Shown piece by piece: positions 56,077 to 64,000 of a DNA stretch of 64,000 nucleotides. This DNA is from an uncultured Geobacter sp. GTDB taxonomy: Bacteria; Desulfobacterota; Desulfuromonadia; Geobacterales; Geobacteraceae. The translations under genes were made by a program, and so were the position numbers. How positions within the stretch are numbered: the first letter of the stretch is position 1; each line of letters starts with the position of its first letter. The notes under the pieces were generated by a model. It was not told the DNA's origin and ran no database searches. It saw only the letters and a program-made list of their open reading frames with translations. Where the stretch lies: contig CAIWTU010000081.1 of NCBI GenBank assembly GCA_903915655.1, forward strand, positions 1 to 64,000. Reading direction: 5' to 3'.

Positions 56077-57756
56077 ATGCCTCTGACATCATTCCTGGAG
56101 GCTCTCGCTGGCTTAGCTCTTTTTATACTAGGCATGAAGTCGATGTCTGAAGGACTGCAGAGACTTGCGGGTGTTCGAGTCAGGCGCTCTCTCGAGAAAC
56201 TGACCGGTAATCGTTTGACTGCCGCATTTATAGGCAGTTGTTTGACGTCATTACTGCAATCAAGCGGCGCAGCTTCAATAATCATAATCGGCTTTGTAAA
56301 TGCCGGTCTCCTTTCACTCTACCAGGCTTTGGGTATGCTTATCGGAACCAGCCTGGGTACCACCTTCGTTGTCCAGTTCATTGCCTTCAAAATCACCTTT
56401 CTTGCGTCTCCAGGCATCTTCATCGGCGTTTTCCTTAAATTTTTCTCTAAGAAAAGTAACCTGGTTAATCTCGGGGAAGTTTTACTCGGAATGGGACTTC
56501 TTTTTTTCGGCCTGCAGGTTATGGAAGCCAATTTGACTCCATTGAAAGAAACTGCGATTCTTGGCAGTTATCACTCATATCTCCCACCATGGCATATTTC
56601 AGGGGTTCTTCTGGGAGCATTGCTCACATTTCTCGTCCAATCCGGCAGTGCTGCAATCGGGATCATCATTGCCCTTGCCAGTAGCGGGCTTTTGTCTTTC
56701 GAGCCAGCGGTTGCAATGGTAGTGGGGGAAATTCTCGGAACAGCATCTCTGGCGGCAATCGGCTCTATAAACGGAACAGTTGCTGCGAAGAGGACGGTTG
56801 TCTTCTTTTTGACGATAACAGTCTTAGCTGTTACCTCTGTACTTCTCCTTTTTCCATTTTTTCTTAAACTGGTGATACTCTTTTCCCCGGATAATATCGG
56901 TTTGGGTTTTACTCCGAAAGGTATCCCCCAAGGGGGTCATCCATCGGAGCTATTTTTCCCGCTTTCGCGCGCACTTGCCAATGCCCATACGATTTTGAGC
57001 CTTCTTCTCGCCCTGTTTTTCCTGCCGCTTATCGGTTTTTTTGCCAGGTCGGCTGCAAAAATTCTTCCTGGCCATGGCAAGGAAGAAGATTCTGAACCAC
57101 GCTTAAAGTATATAGATTACCGTGTAACCAACACCCCTTCAATAGCGATTATTCAGTCACGAAACGAGCTCCGCAGGATGATGCTGGTAGCACAAACGAT
57201 GTTTGTCAGCACATTAAACCTCTTCGAAGAGTTTAATGCTAAAAAGTTTATACTTATTAAACAAAAAGAAAATGTGATGGATGCACTTCAAAATGATATA
57301 TCACATTATCTGGTTCTCCTTGCAAGGCAACGTATCACGCCTGAAATCAGTGCGGAGATAACTGTGATGCTCCAGATGGTAAGTGATATTGAAGATATTG
57401 GTGATAATTCCGAGATGATTATTGATTGCCTTCGTCGCAAAAAGGAGAGCAAGATAATTTTTTCCGATTCAGCGATGGAGGAAATCAGGGAGATAGGGCA
57501 TATGGCTATTAATCTCCTTGATCTTTCCGTTAAGGTGTTTTCTTCTCCGGAAAATCATATTCTCGAGGACGCGTATATATTGCAGAAAAGTGTCAGTTTT
57601 CTCCATGAAAGGCTAAAAACTAACCATGTGTACAGATTGAGCAACGGTGCCTGCACGGTAATTGCCGGACTGCTTTACATGGACATAATATCAGCGATTG
57701 ATAGAGTTGCTGAATTGACATTGCATATCATCGTGTCCGAGAGGGGTATTCAATAA
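56077..57756 (+). CDS. Na/Pi cotransporter family protein with PhoU-like domain
   Basis: A 559-residue protein. The membrane half has the paired Q-S-S repeats of the NptA/PNaS family, LLQSSGAASIIIIGFVNAGLL (about residue 60) and FLVQSGSAAIGIIIALASSG (about 188). The cytoplasmic C-terminal half from about 350 is a PhoU-like helical domain (RNELRRMMLVAQTMFVSTLNLFEEF). It should import phosphate with sodium. The downstream ppx/gppA gene starts one base after its stop codon. Confidence 0.92.
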   Translation: MPLTSFLEALAGLALFILGMKSMSEGLQRLAGVRVRRSLEKLTGNRLTAAFIGSCLTSLLQSSGAASIIIIGFVNAGLLSLYQALGMLIGTSLGTTFVVQFIAFKITFLASPGIFIGVFLKFFSKKSNLVNLGEVLLGMGLLFFGLQVMEANLTPLKETAILGSYHSYLPPWHISGVLLGALLTFLVQSGSAAIGIIIALASSGLLSFEPAVAMVVGEILGTASLAAIGSINGTVAAKRTVVFFLTITVLAVTSVLLLFPFFLKLVILFSPDNIGLGFTPKGIPQGGHPSELFFPLSRALANAHTILSLLLALFFLPLIGFFARSAAKILPGHGKEEDSEPRLKYIDYRVTNTPSIAIIQSRNELRRMMLVAQTMFVSTLNLFEEFNAKKFILIKQKENVMDALQNDISHYLVLLARQRITPEISAEITVMLQMVSDIEDIGDNSEMIIDCLRRKKESKIIFSDSAMEEIREIGHMAINLLDLSVKVFSSPENHILEDAYILQKSVSFLHERLKTNHVYRLSNGACTVIAGLLYMDIISAIDRVAELTLHIIVSERGIQ

Positions 57757-58692
57757 ATGACAGAGAGACTTGCCGCAATTGATGTCGGGACTAATACAGC
57801 CAGATTGTTGATCGGTTCACTTGATGGTACGCTTCCCCTTCAACCGCTCTTGCTAAAGAGGATAATTACAAGGCTGGGAGGCGGTTTTACCAGAACAACA
57901 GGGTTGTCGCCCGAGGCAATGGAAAGGACTATCGCAGCGCTGCACGACTTTGCCGGGTTGATCAATCGGTACGGTGTTACCGAGGTTCGTGCTGTTACTA
58001 CCAGTGCTGTGCGTGATGCCTTGAACGGCAGGAAATTTTCAGATGAAGTCTCTGCCAGAACCGGCATACATCTAGACATTATTGATGGGAAGGAGGAGGC
58101 CCTCCTGACTTTAAAAGGTGTGCTCGCCGGCATGGAGACCCGATCAGTGGAAAATTTTCTATTCGACGTGGGTGGCGGGAGTACGGAATACATCTTGTCA
58201 CAGGGAGAAAAACCCCTCTTCACAAGAAGTTTGCCACTCGGGGTAGTGAGGCTCACCGAAGGTAAAATCACCCCTGCCTCTATCAACGACAAGATATCAC
58301 GCGAATTGTCCCTCCTCGCAGGGGATCTGGAAGATGAAGGTTTGAAAGAAAGAGTCGAGAGGGCGACCCTTGTCGGCACAGCCGGTACTGCAACCACCCT
58401 GGCTGCATTACAGCTTAAGTTGGAAAAGTACGATTCTCGGAAGGTTAATAATTACTCTCTGTCGCTTGACGAGATAAAGGTTATTCTCGCTCAGCTGCTT
58501 CCAATGTCCCCTGAAGATCGGCTGACTGTTCCAGGTATGGAAAAAGGTCGGGAAGACCTCATTATTGCAGGTATTTACATTACGATCAGGACCATGGAGC
58601 TTTTCGGGTTCAAGCAACTTAAAGTATCTGATTACGGTCTGCTCGAAGGATTATTGTCGACAATGGCCGATCGTCTCGGCCGTCATCATTAA
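57757..58692 (+). CDS. Ppx/GppA family exopolyphosphatase/guanosine pentaphosphatase
   Basis: A 311-residue protein of the actin-like Ppx/GppA fold. AIDVGTNTARLLIG at the start is the phosphate-binding loop, VTTSAVRDALNG, DVGGGSTEYILSQG and GTAGTATTLAALQL follow. It lacks the C-terminal HD domain of the longer Ppx, so it is the short type. It hydrolyses polyphosphate or pppGpp. Direct linkage to the phosphate carrier suggests a role in phosphate or polyphosphate balance. Confidence 0.93.
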   Translation: MTERLAAIDVGTNTARLLIGSLDGTLPLQPLLLKRIITRLGGGFTRTTGLSPEAMERTIAALHDFAGLINRYGVTEVRAVTTSAVRDALNGRKFSDEVSARTGIHLDIIDGKEEALLTLKGVLAGMETRSVENFLFDVGGGSTEYILSQGEKPLFTRSLPLGVVRLTEGKITPASINDKISRELSLLAGDLEDEGLKERVERATLVGTAGTATTLAALQLKLEKYDSRKVNNYSLSLDEIKVILAQLLPMSPEDRLTVPGMEKGREDLIIAGIYITIRTMELFGFKQLKVSDYGLLEGLLSTMADRLGRHH

Positions 58693-58795
58693 TGAGATCT
58701 ACAAAGCTGTTGACATAACTGACCTTTTTTTGTATATTTTCACCGCCTTTGAGGGGATACTGTTCTCTTATTTAATGCAAGGAGATAACGATTCT

Positions 58796-60550
58796 ATGAA
58801 GGAAATTCTTTCAGGGAATGAAGCCGTTGCCCGGGGAGCTTACGAAGCAGGAGTCAAGGTAGCCTCTGGTTACCCAGGCACACCTTCCACTGAGATTCTC
58901 GAAAATGTAATCCGGTATGAAAACATCGACGCCTCCTGGGCGCCTAACGAAAAAGTTGCTTTGGAAGTTGCGATTGGCGCTTCCATTGGCGGGGGGAGGG
59001 CGCTTGCCACAATGAAGCACGTAGGCGTCAACGTTGCGGCAGACCCTCTATTTACACTTTCCTACACCGGTATTAAAGGCGGCCTCGTACTGGTTACTGC
59101 CGATGATCCCGAGCTTCATTCTTCACAAAATGAACAGGACAACAGAAATTACGCCAAATTTGCCAAAATTCCGATGCTGGAACCGTCTGATTCACAGGAG
59201 TGTCTCGATTTTACAAGGCTGGCCTTTGAGATTTCCGAGAGTTTCGATACTCCCGTCATGCTCCGTACGACAACCCGTATATCCCACAGTAAATCGGTCA
59301 CCATTACCAACGATCCGGTCAGCATCCTGCCGGCGCCGAAACTGGAACGTAACGCCTCTAAATACGTCATGCTCCCTGGCAACGCCAGAGTTCGTCATAC
59401 TATCATCGAAGAGCGGCTCAAAAAACTGGCTGCTTACGCCGAAACGCTGGAGATTAACAGATCGGAAATGCGTGATCTCTCCATCGGCGTTATTACATCA
59501 GGCATCTCCTATCAATATGTTCGCGAAACTCTCCCGGACGCTTCGGTTCTGAAACTCGGTATGGTTTATCCCCTTCCGCTGAAATCTATCCGAGAATTTG
59601 CCGGAAGAGTAAAAGTCCTCTATGTCGTCGAGGAACTTGATCCCTTTATCGAAGAGCAGATTAGAGCATCTGGGATTACGGTGATCGGCAAAGAGATCCT
59701 GCCGATATGCGGCGAGCTGACTCCAGGTAGAGTAAAGAAAGCGTTCGGGATTGCCAGTTCCGAGATGCAGACCAGCGTGCAACTCCCGGCGCGTCCGCCA
59801 AACATGTGTCCTGGGTGTCCGCATCGCTCGGTTTTTTATGCCCTGCATAAATCCGGGGCATATGTCACAGGCGATATCGGCTGCTACACCCTCGGTTTCA
59901 TGCCTCCCTTATCGGCAATGGATACCTGCATCTGTATGGGGGCCGGCATAGGTAATGCTACAGGTATCACCAAGGTCTTGAAACCTGATGAGCAAAAAAA
60001 AGTAGTGGCGGTAATCGGTGATTCAACCTTCCTTCATTCGGGCATGACCGCTCTGTTGGATATGGTTTACAATAATTCTCCTTCAACTGTGATACTCCTG
60101 GATAACAGGATCACGGCCATGACCGGGCGTCAGGAAAATCCTGCTTCGGGATTCACCCTGATGGGTCAGGAATCCTTTCAGGTAGACTTTGCCGAATTGG
60201 TGAAATCACTCGGTGTCCGCAATGTCCGGAAAGTTGACCCCTATGATTTCGACGATACGATGCTTGCCATTACTGAAGAGATGGATCGCCCTGAGACTTC
60301 AGTAATAATTACCAACCGTCCTTGCGTGCTTATCAAAAGAACCGGGGTTTTTAAACGGGGAACGCCGCAAAAGGTAGATCCTGAAACATGCACTGGATGC
60401 AAGGCTTGCGTCAAAATCGGCTGTCCGGCCATTATCTGGCAGACAGACAGCGGTTTGAAAGGGAAAGCAGTTATTGACCCCCAATTCTGCACCGGTTGCA
60501 AAGTCTGCACGCAGCTCTGTAAATTTTTAGCTATAAAAGGGAACAAATGA
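58796..60550 (+). CDS. iorA: Indolepyruvate ferredoxin oxidoreductase, alpha subunit
   Basis: IorA with IorB oxidises indolepyruvate, phenylpyruvate or similar aryl 2-oxo acids to the CoA ester, passing electrons to ferredoxin. The 584-residue protein has the pyrimidine domain (GNEAVARGAYEAGVKVASGYPGTP) and the TPP domain (GDIGCYTLG, CMGAGIGNATG, VIGDSTFLHSG). Two C-terminal [4Fe-4S] sites follow, CTGCKACVKIGCP and CTGCKVCTQLC. ATG 58796 is supported by AAGGAGA upstream. The ferredoxin part ends 10 residues before the stop, and the last codon overlaps iorB. Confidence 0.94.
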   Translation: MKEILSGNEAVARGAYEAGVKVASGYPGTPSTEILENVIRYENIDASWAPNEKVALEVAIGASIGGGRALATMKHVGVNVAADPLFTLSYTGIKGGLVLVTADDPELHSSQNEQDNRNYAKFAKIPMLEPSDSQECLDFTRLAFEISESFDTPVMLRTTTRISHSKSVTITNDPVSILPAPKLERNASKYVMLPGNARVRHTIIEERLKKLAAYAETLEINRSEMRDLSIGVITSGISYQYVRETLPDASVLKLGMVYPLPLKSIREFAGRVKVLYVVEELDPFIEEQIRASGITVIGKEILPICGELTPGRVKKAFGIASSEMQTSVQLPARPPNMCPGCPHRSVFYALHKSGAYVTGDIGCYTLGFMPPLSAMDTCICMGAGIGNATGITKVLKPDEQKKVVAVIGDSTFLHSGMTALLDMVYNNSPSTVILLDNRITAMTGRQENPASGFTLMGQESFQVDFAELVKSLGVRNVRKVDPYDFDDTMLAITEEMDRPETSVIITNRPCVLIKRTGVFKRGTPQKVDPETCTGCKACVKIGCPAIIWQTDSGLKGKAVIDPQFCTGCKVCTQLCKFLAIKGNK

Positions 60551-61128
60551 ATAATTCCATCGTGACAAACATCCTGTTGGTCGGAGTCGGCGGTCAGGGT
60601 ATCCTTGTAGCCGCGGAAATTATTGCTGAGGCCTTGATGCTGGCGGGTTTCGATGTAAAAAAAAGCGAAGTCCACGGCATGGCCCAACGTGGTGGCAGCG
60701 TAGTCTCCCATGTGCGATACGGGGAGAAGGTTTATTCTCCGATAATTCCAGAGGGTGAGACAGATATCCTGTTAGGCTTCGAACTCCTTGAGGCTTATCG
60801 ATATCTTCCCTTGCTCAAGAGAGACGGTAAAATCGTTGTCAACAATCTGAAAATTAATCCGCTGACAGTTTCTATAGGTCAGGAAGCATACCCTGAAGGA
60901 CTTTCCGACAGGATAAACCATTTTTTCCCTGACGGAAGGATGGTTGACGGGGTTGCTTTGGCCAAACTGGCGGGAAATGTAAAAACAGCAAATACTGTGC
61001 TCCTCGGTGCGCTCTCCAGGCTCTGCGGCATAGATGAAAAATTCTGGGTCTCAGCAATAGAGCGTATGGTGCCGGGAAAAACGTTGGCAGTAAACAGGAA
61101 GGCATTTGAACTCGGCAGAAGCTCTTGA
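60547..61128 (+). CDS. iorB: Indolepyruvate oxidoreductase, beta subunit
   Basis: The 193-residue gamma-type subunit completes the iorAB enzyme. NILLVGVGGQGILVAAEIIAEAL is the nucleotide-binding start, KKSEVHGMAQRGGSVVSHVRYG the conserved second block. The start ATG overlaps the iorA stop by four bases, so the two are made in equal amounts. paaK follows after 84 bases. Confidence 0.95.
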   Translation: MNNSIVTNILLVGVGGQGILVAAEIIAEALMLAGFDVKKSEVHGMAQRGGSVVSHVRYGEKVYSPIIPEGETDILLGFELLEAYRYLPLLKRDGKIVVNNLKINPLTVSIGQEAYPEGLSDRINHFFPDGRMVDGVALAKLAGNVKTANTVLLGALSRLCGIDEKFWVSAIERMVPGKTLAVNRKAFELGRSS

Positions 61129-61212
61129 AACCGGGAAGCTGCACGTAGCGTAGAGGGAAGAGTTAACGGCAGTTGAGCTCTTTGCAGGTTAATTAAGCGT
61201 TGAGGTTTTTAA

Positions 61213-62517
61213 ATGATTTACAACGAGGAATTCGAAACTCTTCCAAGGCCCGCTCTGGAAGCTCTTCAACTGAAACGTCTCAAGTCCACCATCAAGCGCG
61301 TTTATAACCAGGTCCCTTTTTACAGGGAAGGACTCGATAAGGCTGGAATAATACCTGAAGATATAAATAGTCTCTCAGATCTGCAAAAATTACCTTTTAC
61401 CCATAAGCAGGACATGCGGGACAGCTACCCTTACGGACTCTTTGCTGTACCTATGGAGGAGATAGTCCGCATACATGCCTCTTCCGGTACCACAGGGAAA
61501 CCGACGGTAGTCGGTTACACACGGAAGGACATAGAAGTCTGGTCAGAACTTATGGCGCGTTCTTTTGTGGCAGCTGGCGCACATAAGGGTGATATTATCC
61601 ATAACGCTTACGGCTATGGTCTCTTTACCGGGGGTCTCGGCGCACACTATGGAGCGGAGAGGTTAGGGGCTTCGGTCATTCCCATGTCAGGGGGGAACAC
61701 CAAAAAACAGATATTAATTATGAAGGACTTCGGCTCAACTGTTCTGACCTGCACACCATCTTACTCACTCTACCTCGCCGAAGCGGCGCTCGAAGAGGGA
61801 GTTGATTTTAAATCGCTCCGCCTGCGAGTCGGCATTTTCGGGGCTGAACCATGGTCTGAATCGATGCGCAAGGAAATCGAGTCAAAACTCAATATATGCG
61901 CTATAGATATTTACGGTCTTTCAGAAATCATGGGTCCAGGTGTTGCTATCGAGTGCCATGAGGCAAAAAATGGCCTTCATATATGGGAAGACCATTTTCT
62001 GCCAGAGATCATCGATCCTGAAACCGGAAACCTCGTTCCCGAGGGCGAAAAAGGTGAGTTGGTGATAACTACCATCACCAAGGAAGGGATCCCCCTCGTC
62101 AGGTATCGAACCAGGGACATAACCAGTATTACCTATGACCCTTGTGTCTGTGGTCGAACCCATGCCCGTATCGCTAGAATGAGTGGACGAAGCGATGACA
62201 TGCTCATCATCCGCGGTGTTAATATTTTTCCTTCTCAGATTGAATCGGTACTGATGAAGATTGAAAAGGTTGAGCCCCATTATCTGCTTATTGTCGATCG
62301 GAAGGATAATCTTGATACACTTGAAGTGCAGGTAGAGGTAGATGAACAGCTCTTTTCCGATGAGGTGAAACACCTGCAGGCGCTTGCTCAAGCCATAGAG
62401 AAAGAGATAAAGGATATGCTTGGTGTCACCTGTAAAGTTCGGCTTGTAGAGCCGAAAACAATCCTGCGTAGTGAAGGGAAAGCCAAGAGGGTTATCGATA
62501 AGCGAGGGGAGCATTGA
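61213..62517 (+). CDS. paaK: Phenylacetate-CoA ligase
   Basis: A 434-residue AMP-forming ligase. [19 protein letters not shown] is the AMP-binding P-loop, [29 protein letters not shown] and [18 protein letters not shown] are classic for PaaK. Together with IorAB, it can interconvert aryl acetates and their CoA esters, so energy can be kept as ATP on the way from aromatic amino acids. GAGG lies seven bases before the start. The tandem ACT gene follows. Confidence 0.95.
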   Translation: MIYNEEFETLPRPALEALQLKRLKSTIKRVYNQVPFYREGLDKAGIIPEDINSLSDLQKLPFTHKQDMRDSYPYGLFAVPMEEIVRIHASSGTTGKPTVVGYTRKDIEVWSELMARSFVAAGAHKGDIIHNAYGYGLFTGGLGAHYGAERLGASVIPMSGGNTKKQILIMKDFGSTVLTCTPSYSLYLAEAALEEGVDFKSLRLRVGIFGAEPWSESMRKEIESKLNICAIDIYGLSEIMGPGVAIECHEAKNGLHIWEDHFLPEIIDPETGNLVPEGEKGELVITTITKEGIPLVRYRTRDITSITYDPCVCGRTHARIARMSGRSDDMLIIRGVNIFPSQIESVLMKIEKVEPHYLLIVDRKDNLDTLEVQVEVDEQLFSDEVKHLQALAQAIEKEIKDMLGVTCKVRLVEPKTILRSEGKAKRVIDKRGEH

Positions 62518-62569
62518 TCCAGCTCGTAAAACTGCGTTTCAACTACTTCAGGACATAACAGGGGGATTT

Positions 62570-63001
62570 ATGCAAGTGGACCAGATCTCGATATTCATAG
62601 AAAACAAATCAGGACGCCTTGCTGAGGTGGCAGGCATATTGGGAGAAGCCGGTGTCAATATCCGTGCGCTTTCACTTGCAGACACCTCCGATTTCGGCAT
62701 ATTGCGTCTGATTGTCAATGATTGTGAAAAAGCCAAACAAATACTTAAAGATAAAGGTTTTACCGTCAGTAAGACCGAAGTGGTCGCTATAGAAGTCCCC
62801 GATCGCCCCGGTGGTCTTTCAGACATCCTCCATACACTTGATAGAGAATCGATCAACGTCGAGTATATGTACGCTTTTGTCGAGCGTTGCGAAGAGAATG
62901 CCGTAATTATCTTCCGTTTCGATGAAACCGAAAAAGCTATTGAAATACTTCTCAATCAAGGCTTCAACCTCCTGCAGGGGGAACGGCTCTATCGCATGTA
63001 A
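62570..63001 (+). CDS. Tandem ACT-domain protein
   Basis: A 143-residue protein of two ACT domains: [20 protein letters not shown] and [21 protein letters not shown] domains bind amino acids; this stand-alone form is regularly found next to paaK and is thought to be regulatory. AGGGGGA precedes ATG 62570; the longer frame from 62471 overlaps paaK. It lies between paaK and the livK-type receptor in the same direction, so all four or five genes are probably one unit. Confidence 0.92.
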   Translation: MQVDQISIFIENKSGRLAEVAGILGEAGVNIRALSLADTSDFGILRLIVNDCEKAKQILKDKGFTVSKTEVVAIEVPDRPGGLSDILHTLDRESINVEYMYAFVERCEENAVIIFRFDETEKAIEILLNQGFNLLQGERLYRM

Positions 63002-63042
63002 TTTTTGTTATTTTATCAATATTTTTTTGAGGAGATTTTGTG

Positions 63043-64000
63043 GTGAGATTTATTTCTATTATTGGCGTATTGCTGCTCATCCTTTCGGCAGCTACGGTTT
63101 CAATGGCTGCGCCCACGATACGGATAGGCGGCCTTTTTGCGGTCAGTGGTCCGGCCTCTTTTCTGGGTGACCCTGAAAAAAATACCCTGGAGATGCTTGT
63201 CAAAGATATCAACAGCAAGGGGGGGGTTAACGGCAGCAGAATAGAGTTGGTGGTGTACGATACCCAGGGTGATGCAACCAAAGCGGTGCAACTTGCCACC
63301 AAACTGATCAAGAGCGACAAGGTTGTGGCGATTGTCGGCCCCAGTACCACAGGGGAGACTCTTGCGGTAGTTCCTTTGGCGGAGAAAGAGCAGATTCCCT
63401 TGATTTCCTGTGCTGCCGGAATAAAGATAACTGATCCTGTCAGAAAGTGGGTTTTCAAGACCCCGGCCAACGACCATGTGGCAGGTGAGAAAATTTATAA
63501 TTTTGCCTCCAGATTGAAGCAGAAAAATATTGCTCTCCTGACCGTTTCCGACTCTTACGGCGCTTCAGGCAGGGAACAGCTCAAGGCCTTGGCTACGAAA
63601 AAAGGCTTCGCCATCGTGGCTGATGAAGTATACTCGCCAAAAGATACCGATATGACGGCGCAACTGACCAAGATAAGGGGAGTCAAGCCTGACGCGATTA
63701 TCTGTTGGGGGACTAATCCTGGTCCGGCGGTAATAACCAGAAATATGAAACAGCTCGGGATGAAAACCCCTCTTTATCAGAGTCATGGTGTAGCTTCCAA
63801 AAAATTCATTGAGCTTGCAGGAGCCGATGCCGCAGAAGGTGTTCTGCTTCCTGCCGGTAAACTTGCAGTATATGAACTGCTAGGGAAAAATGACCCACAG
63901 GTAAAGGTTTTGACCGAATACGACAAAATGTATAAAAAAAGTTTTGGAGTGGAAGCATCTACTTTCGGGGGTTATGCGTATGATGGTTTCTATTTGATCC
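63043..64000 (+). CDS. Branched-chain amino acid ABC transporter substrate-binding protein (partial)
   Basis: The gene runs off the window end, so only the first 319 residues are seen. GTG 63043 (GTG 63040 is in frame too) follows GAGGAGA. A signal peptide (ISIIGVLLLILSAATVSMAA) leads into the periplasmic receptor: IGGLFAVSGPASFLGDPEKN, NSKGGVNGSRIELVVYDTQG, VVAIVGPSTTGETLAVVP. This is the LivJ/LivK (Peripla_BP_6) family. Being beside iorAB-paaK, it may import aromatic or branched amino acids or an aryl acid. The permease and ATPase genes are expected beyond the window. Confidence 0.92.
   Translation, partial: MRFISIIGVLLLILSAATVSMAAPTIRIGGLFAVSGPASFLGDPEKNTLEMLVKDINSKGGVNGSRIELVVYDTQGDATKAVQLATKLIKSDKVVAIVGPSTTGETLAVVPLAEKEQIPLISCAAGIKITDPVRKWVFKTPANDHVAGEKIYNFASRLKQKNIALLTVSDSYGASGREQLKALATKKGFAIVADEVYSPKDTDMTAQLTKIRGVKPDAIICWGTNPGPAVITRNMKQLGMKTPLYQSHGVASKKFIELAGADAAEGVLLPAGKLAVYELLGKNDPQVKVLTEYDKMYKKSFGVEASTFGGYAYDGFYLI

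Overview
The window reads as a bacterial chromosome segment of moderate GC, densely packed with genes on both strands. Gene content points to a Geobacter-like member of the Desulfuromonadota (old 'Deltaproteobacteria'). The clues are a surE-pcm-rpoS cluster, a DHH-CBS-poly(A)-polymerase fusion of the A-adding tRNA enzyme type, a CBS/DRTGG inorganic pyrophosphatase, MnmH, IorAB with PaaK and a LivK-type receptor, and a MOT1-type molybdate carrier behind a ModE-like operator. This placement is inferred from gene families and was not tested by a search.

Layout. 1-1838: the 5' part of a group II intron runs directly into a decayed hybrid histidine kinase. 1850-4540: recG with an extra N-terminal AbrB-like domain, a MITE-like repeat and a 35-residue rubredoxin-like gene. 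4560-10960 (mostly minus): fasciclin-domain protein, hisI-hisG, tRNA-Arg(CCT), apt, rpoS-pcm-surE and an L,D-transpeptidase. 11258-22680: a thioredoxin-fold DUF255 protein, murJ, a spacer with DnaA-box-like sites, mazG, tgt, ftsH, malQ and metY. 22837-29363: mnmH, a class II aldolase, yacG, gltX, and an acetoin-utilisation-type deacetylase overlapped by a gene with a GNAT-like motif. 29376-33733: a microprotein, an orphan MlaF-like ATPase, a receiver-only regulator and the A-adding enzyme. 33753-41461: DAHP synthase, an HD protein, pncB, the molybdate carrier, a PaaI-type thioesterase, a HAD nucleotidase and thrC. 41791-49668: a stand-alone GGQ-domain factor, CBS-pyrophosphatase, acyl-ACP thioesterase, epmB, a SHOCT lipoprotein, an exported YidD-like protein with a TPR/membrane partner, epmA-efp and infA. 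49848-54011: an operon of aldehyde dehydrogenase, class III aminotransferase and a cyclic-2,3-diphosphoglycerate-synthetase-like P-loop protein. 54164-64000: rlmD, ihfB, a Na/Pi cotransporter with ppx/gppA, then iorAB, paaK, a tandem ACT protein and the start of a livK-type receptor.

Genes that work together: EpmA and EpmB would beta-lysylate Lys32 of EF-P. IorAB, PaaK, the ACT protein and the LivK-type receptor look like uptake and fermentative or anaerobic breakdown of aromatic or branched amino acids. The phosphate carrier and Ppx/GppA adjoin without a gap. The points most worth following up are the ALDH/aminotransferase/cDPGS-like operon, the exported YidD-TPR pair, the AbrB-RecG fusion, the intron-kinase chimera, the deacetylase with a possible acetyltransferase partner, and several unexplained inverted-repeat elements. 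I saw no CRISPR array and no intact transposase or phage gene.
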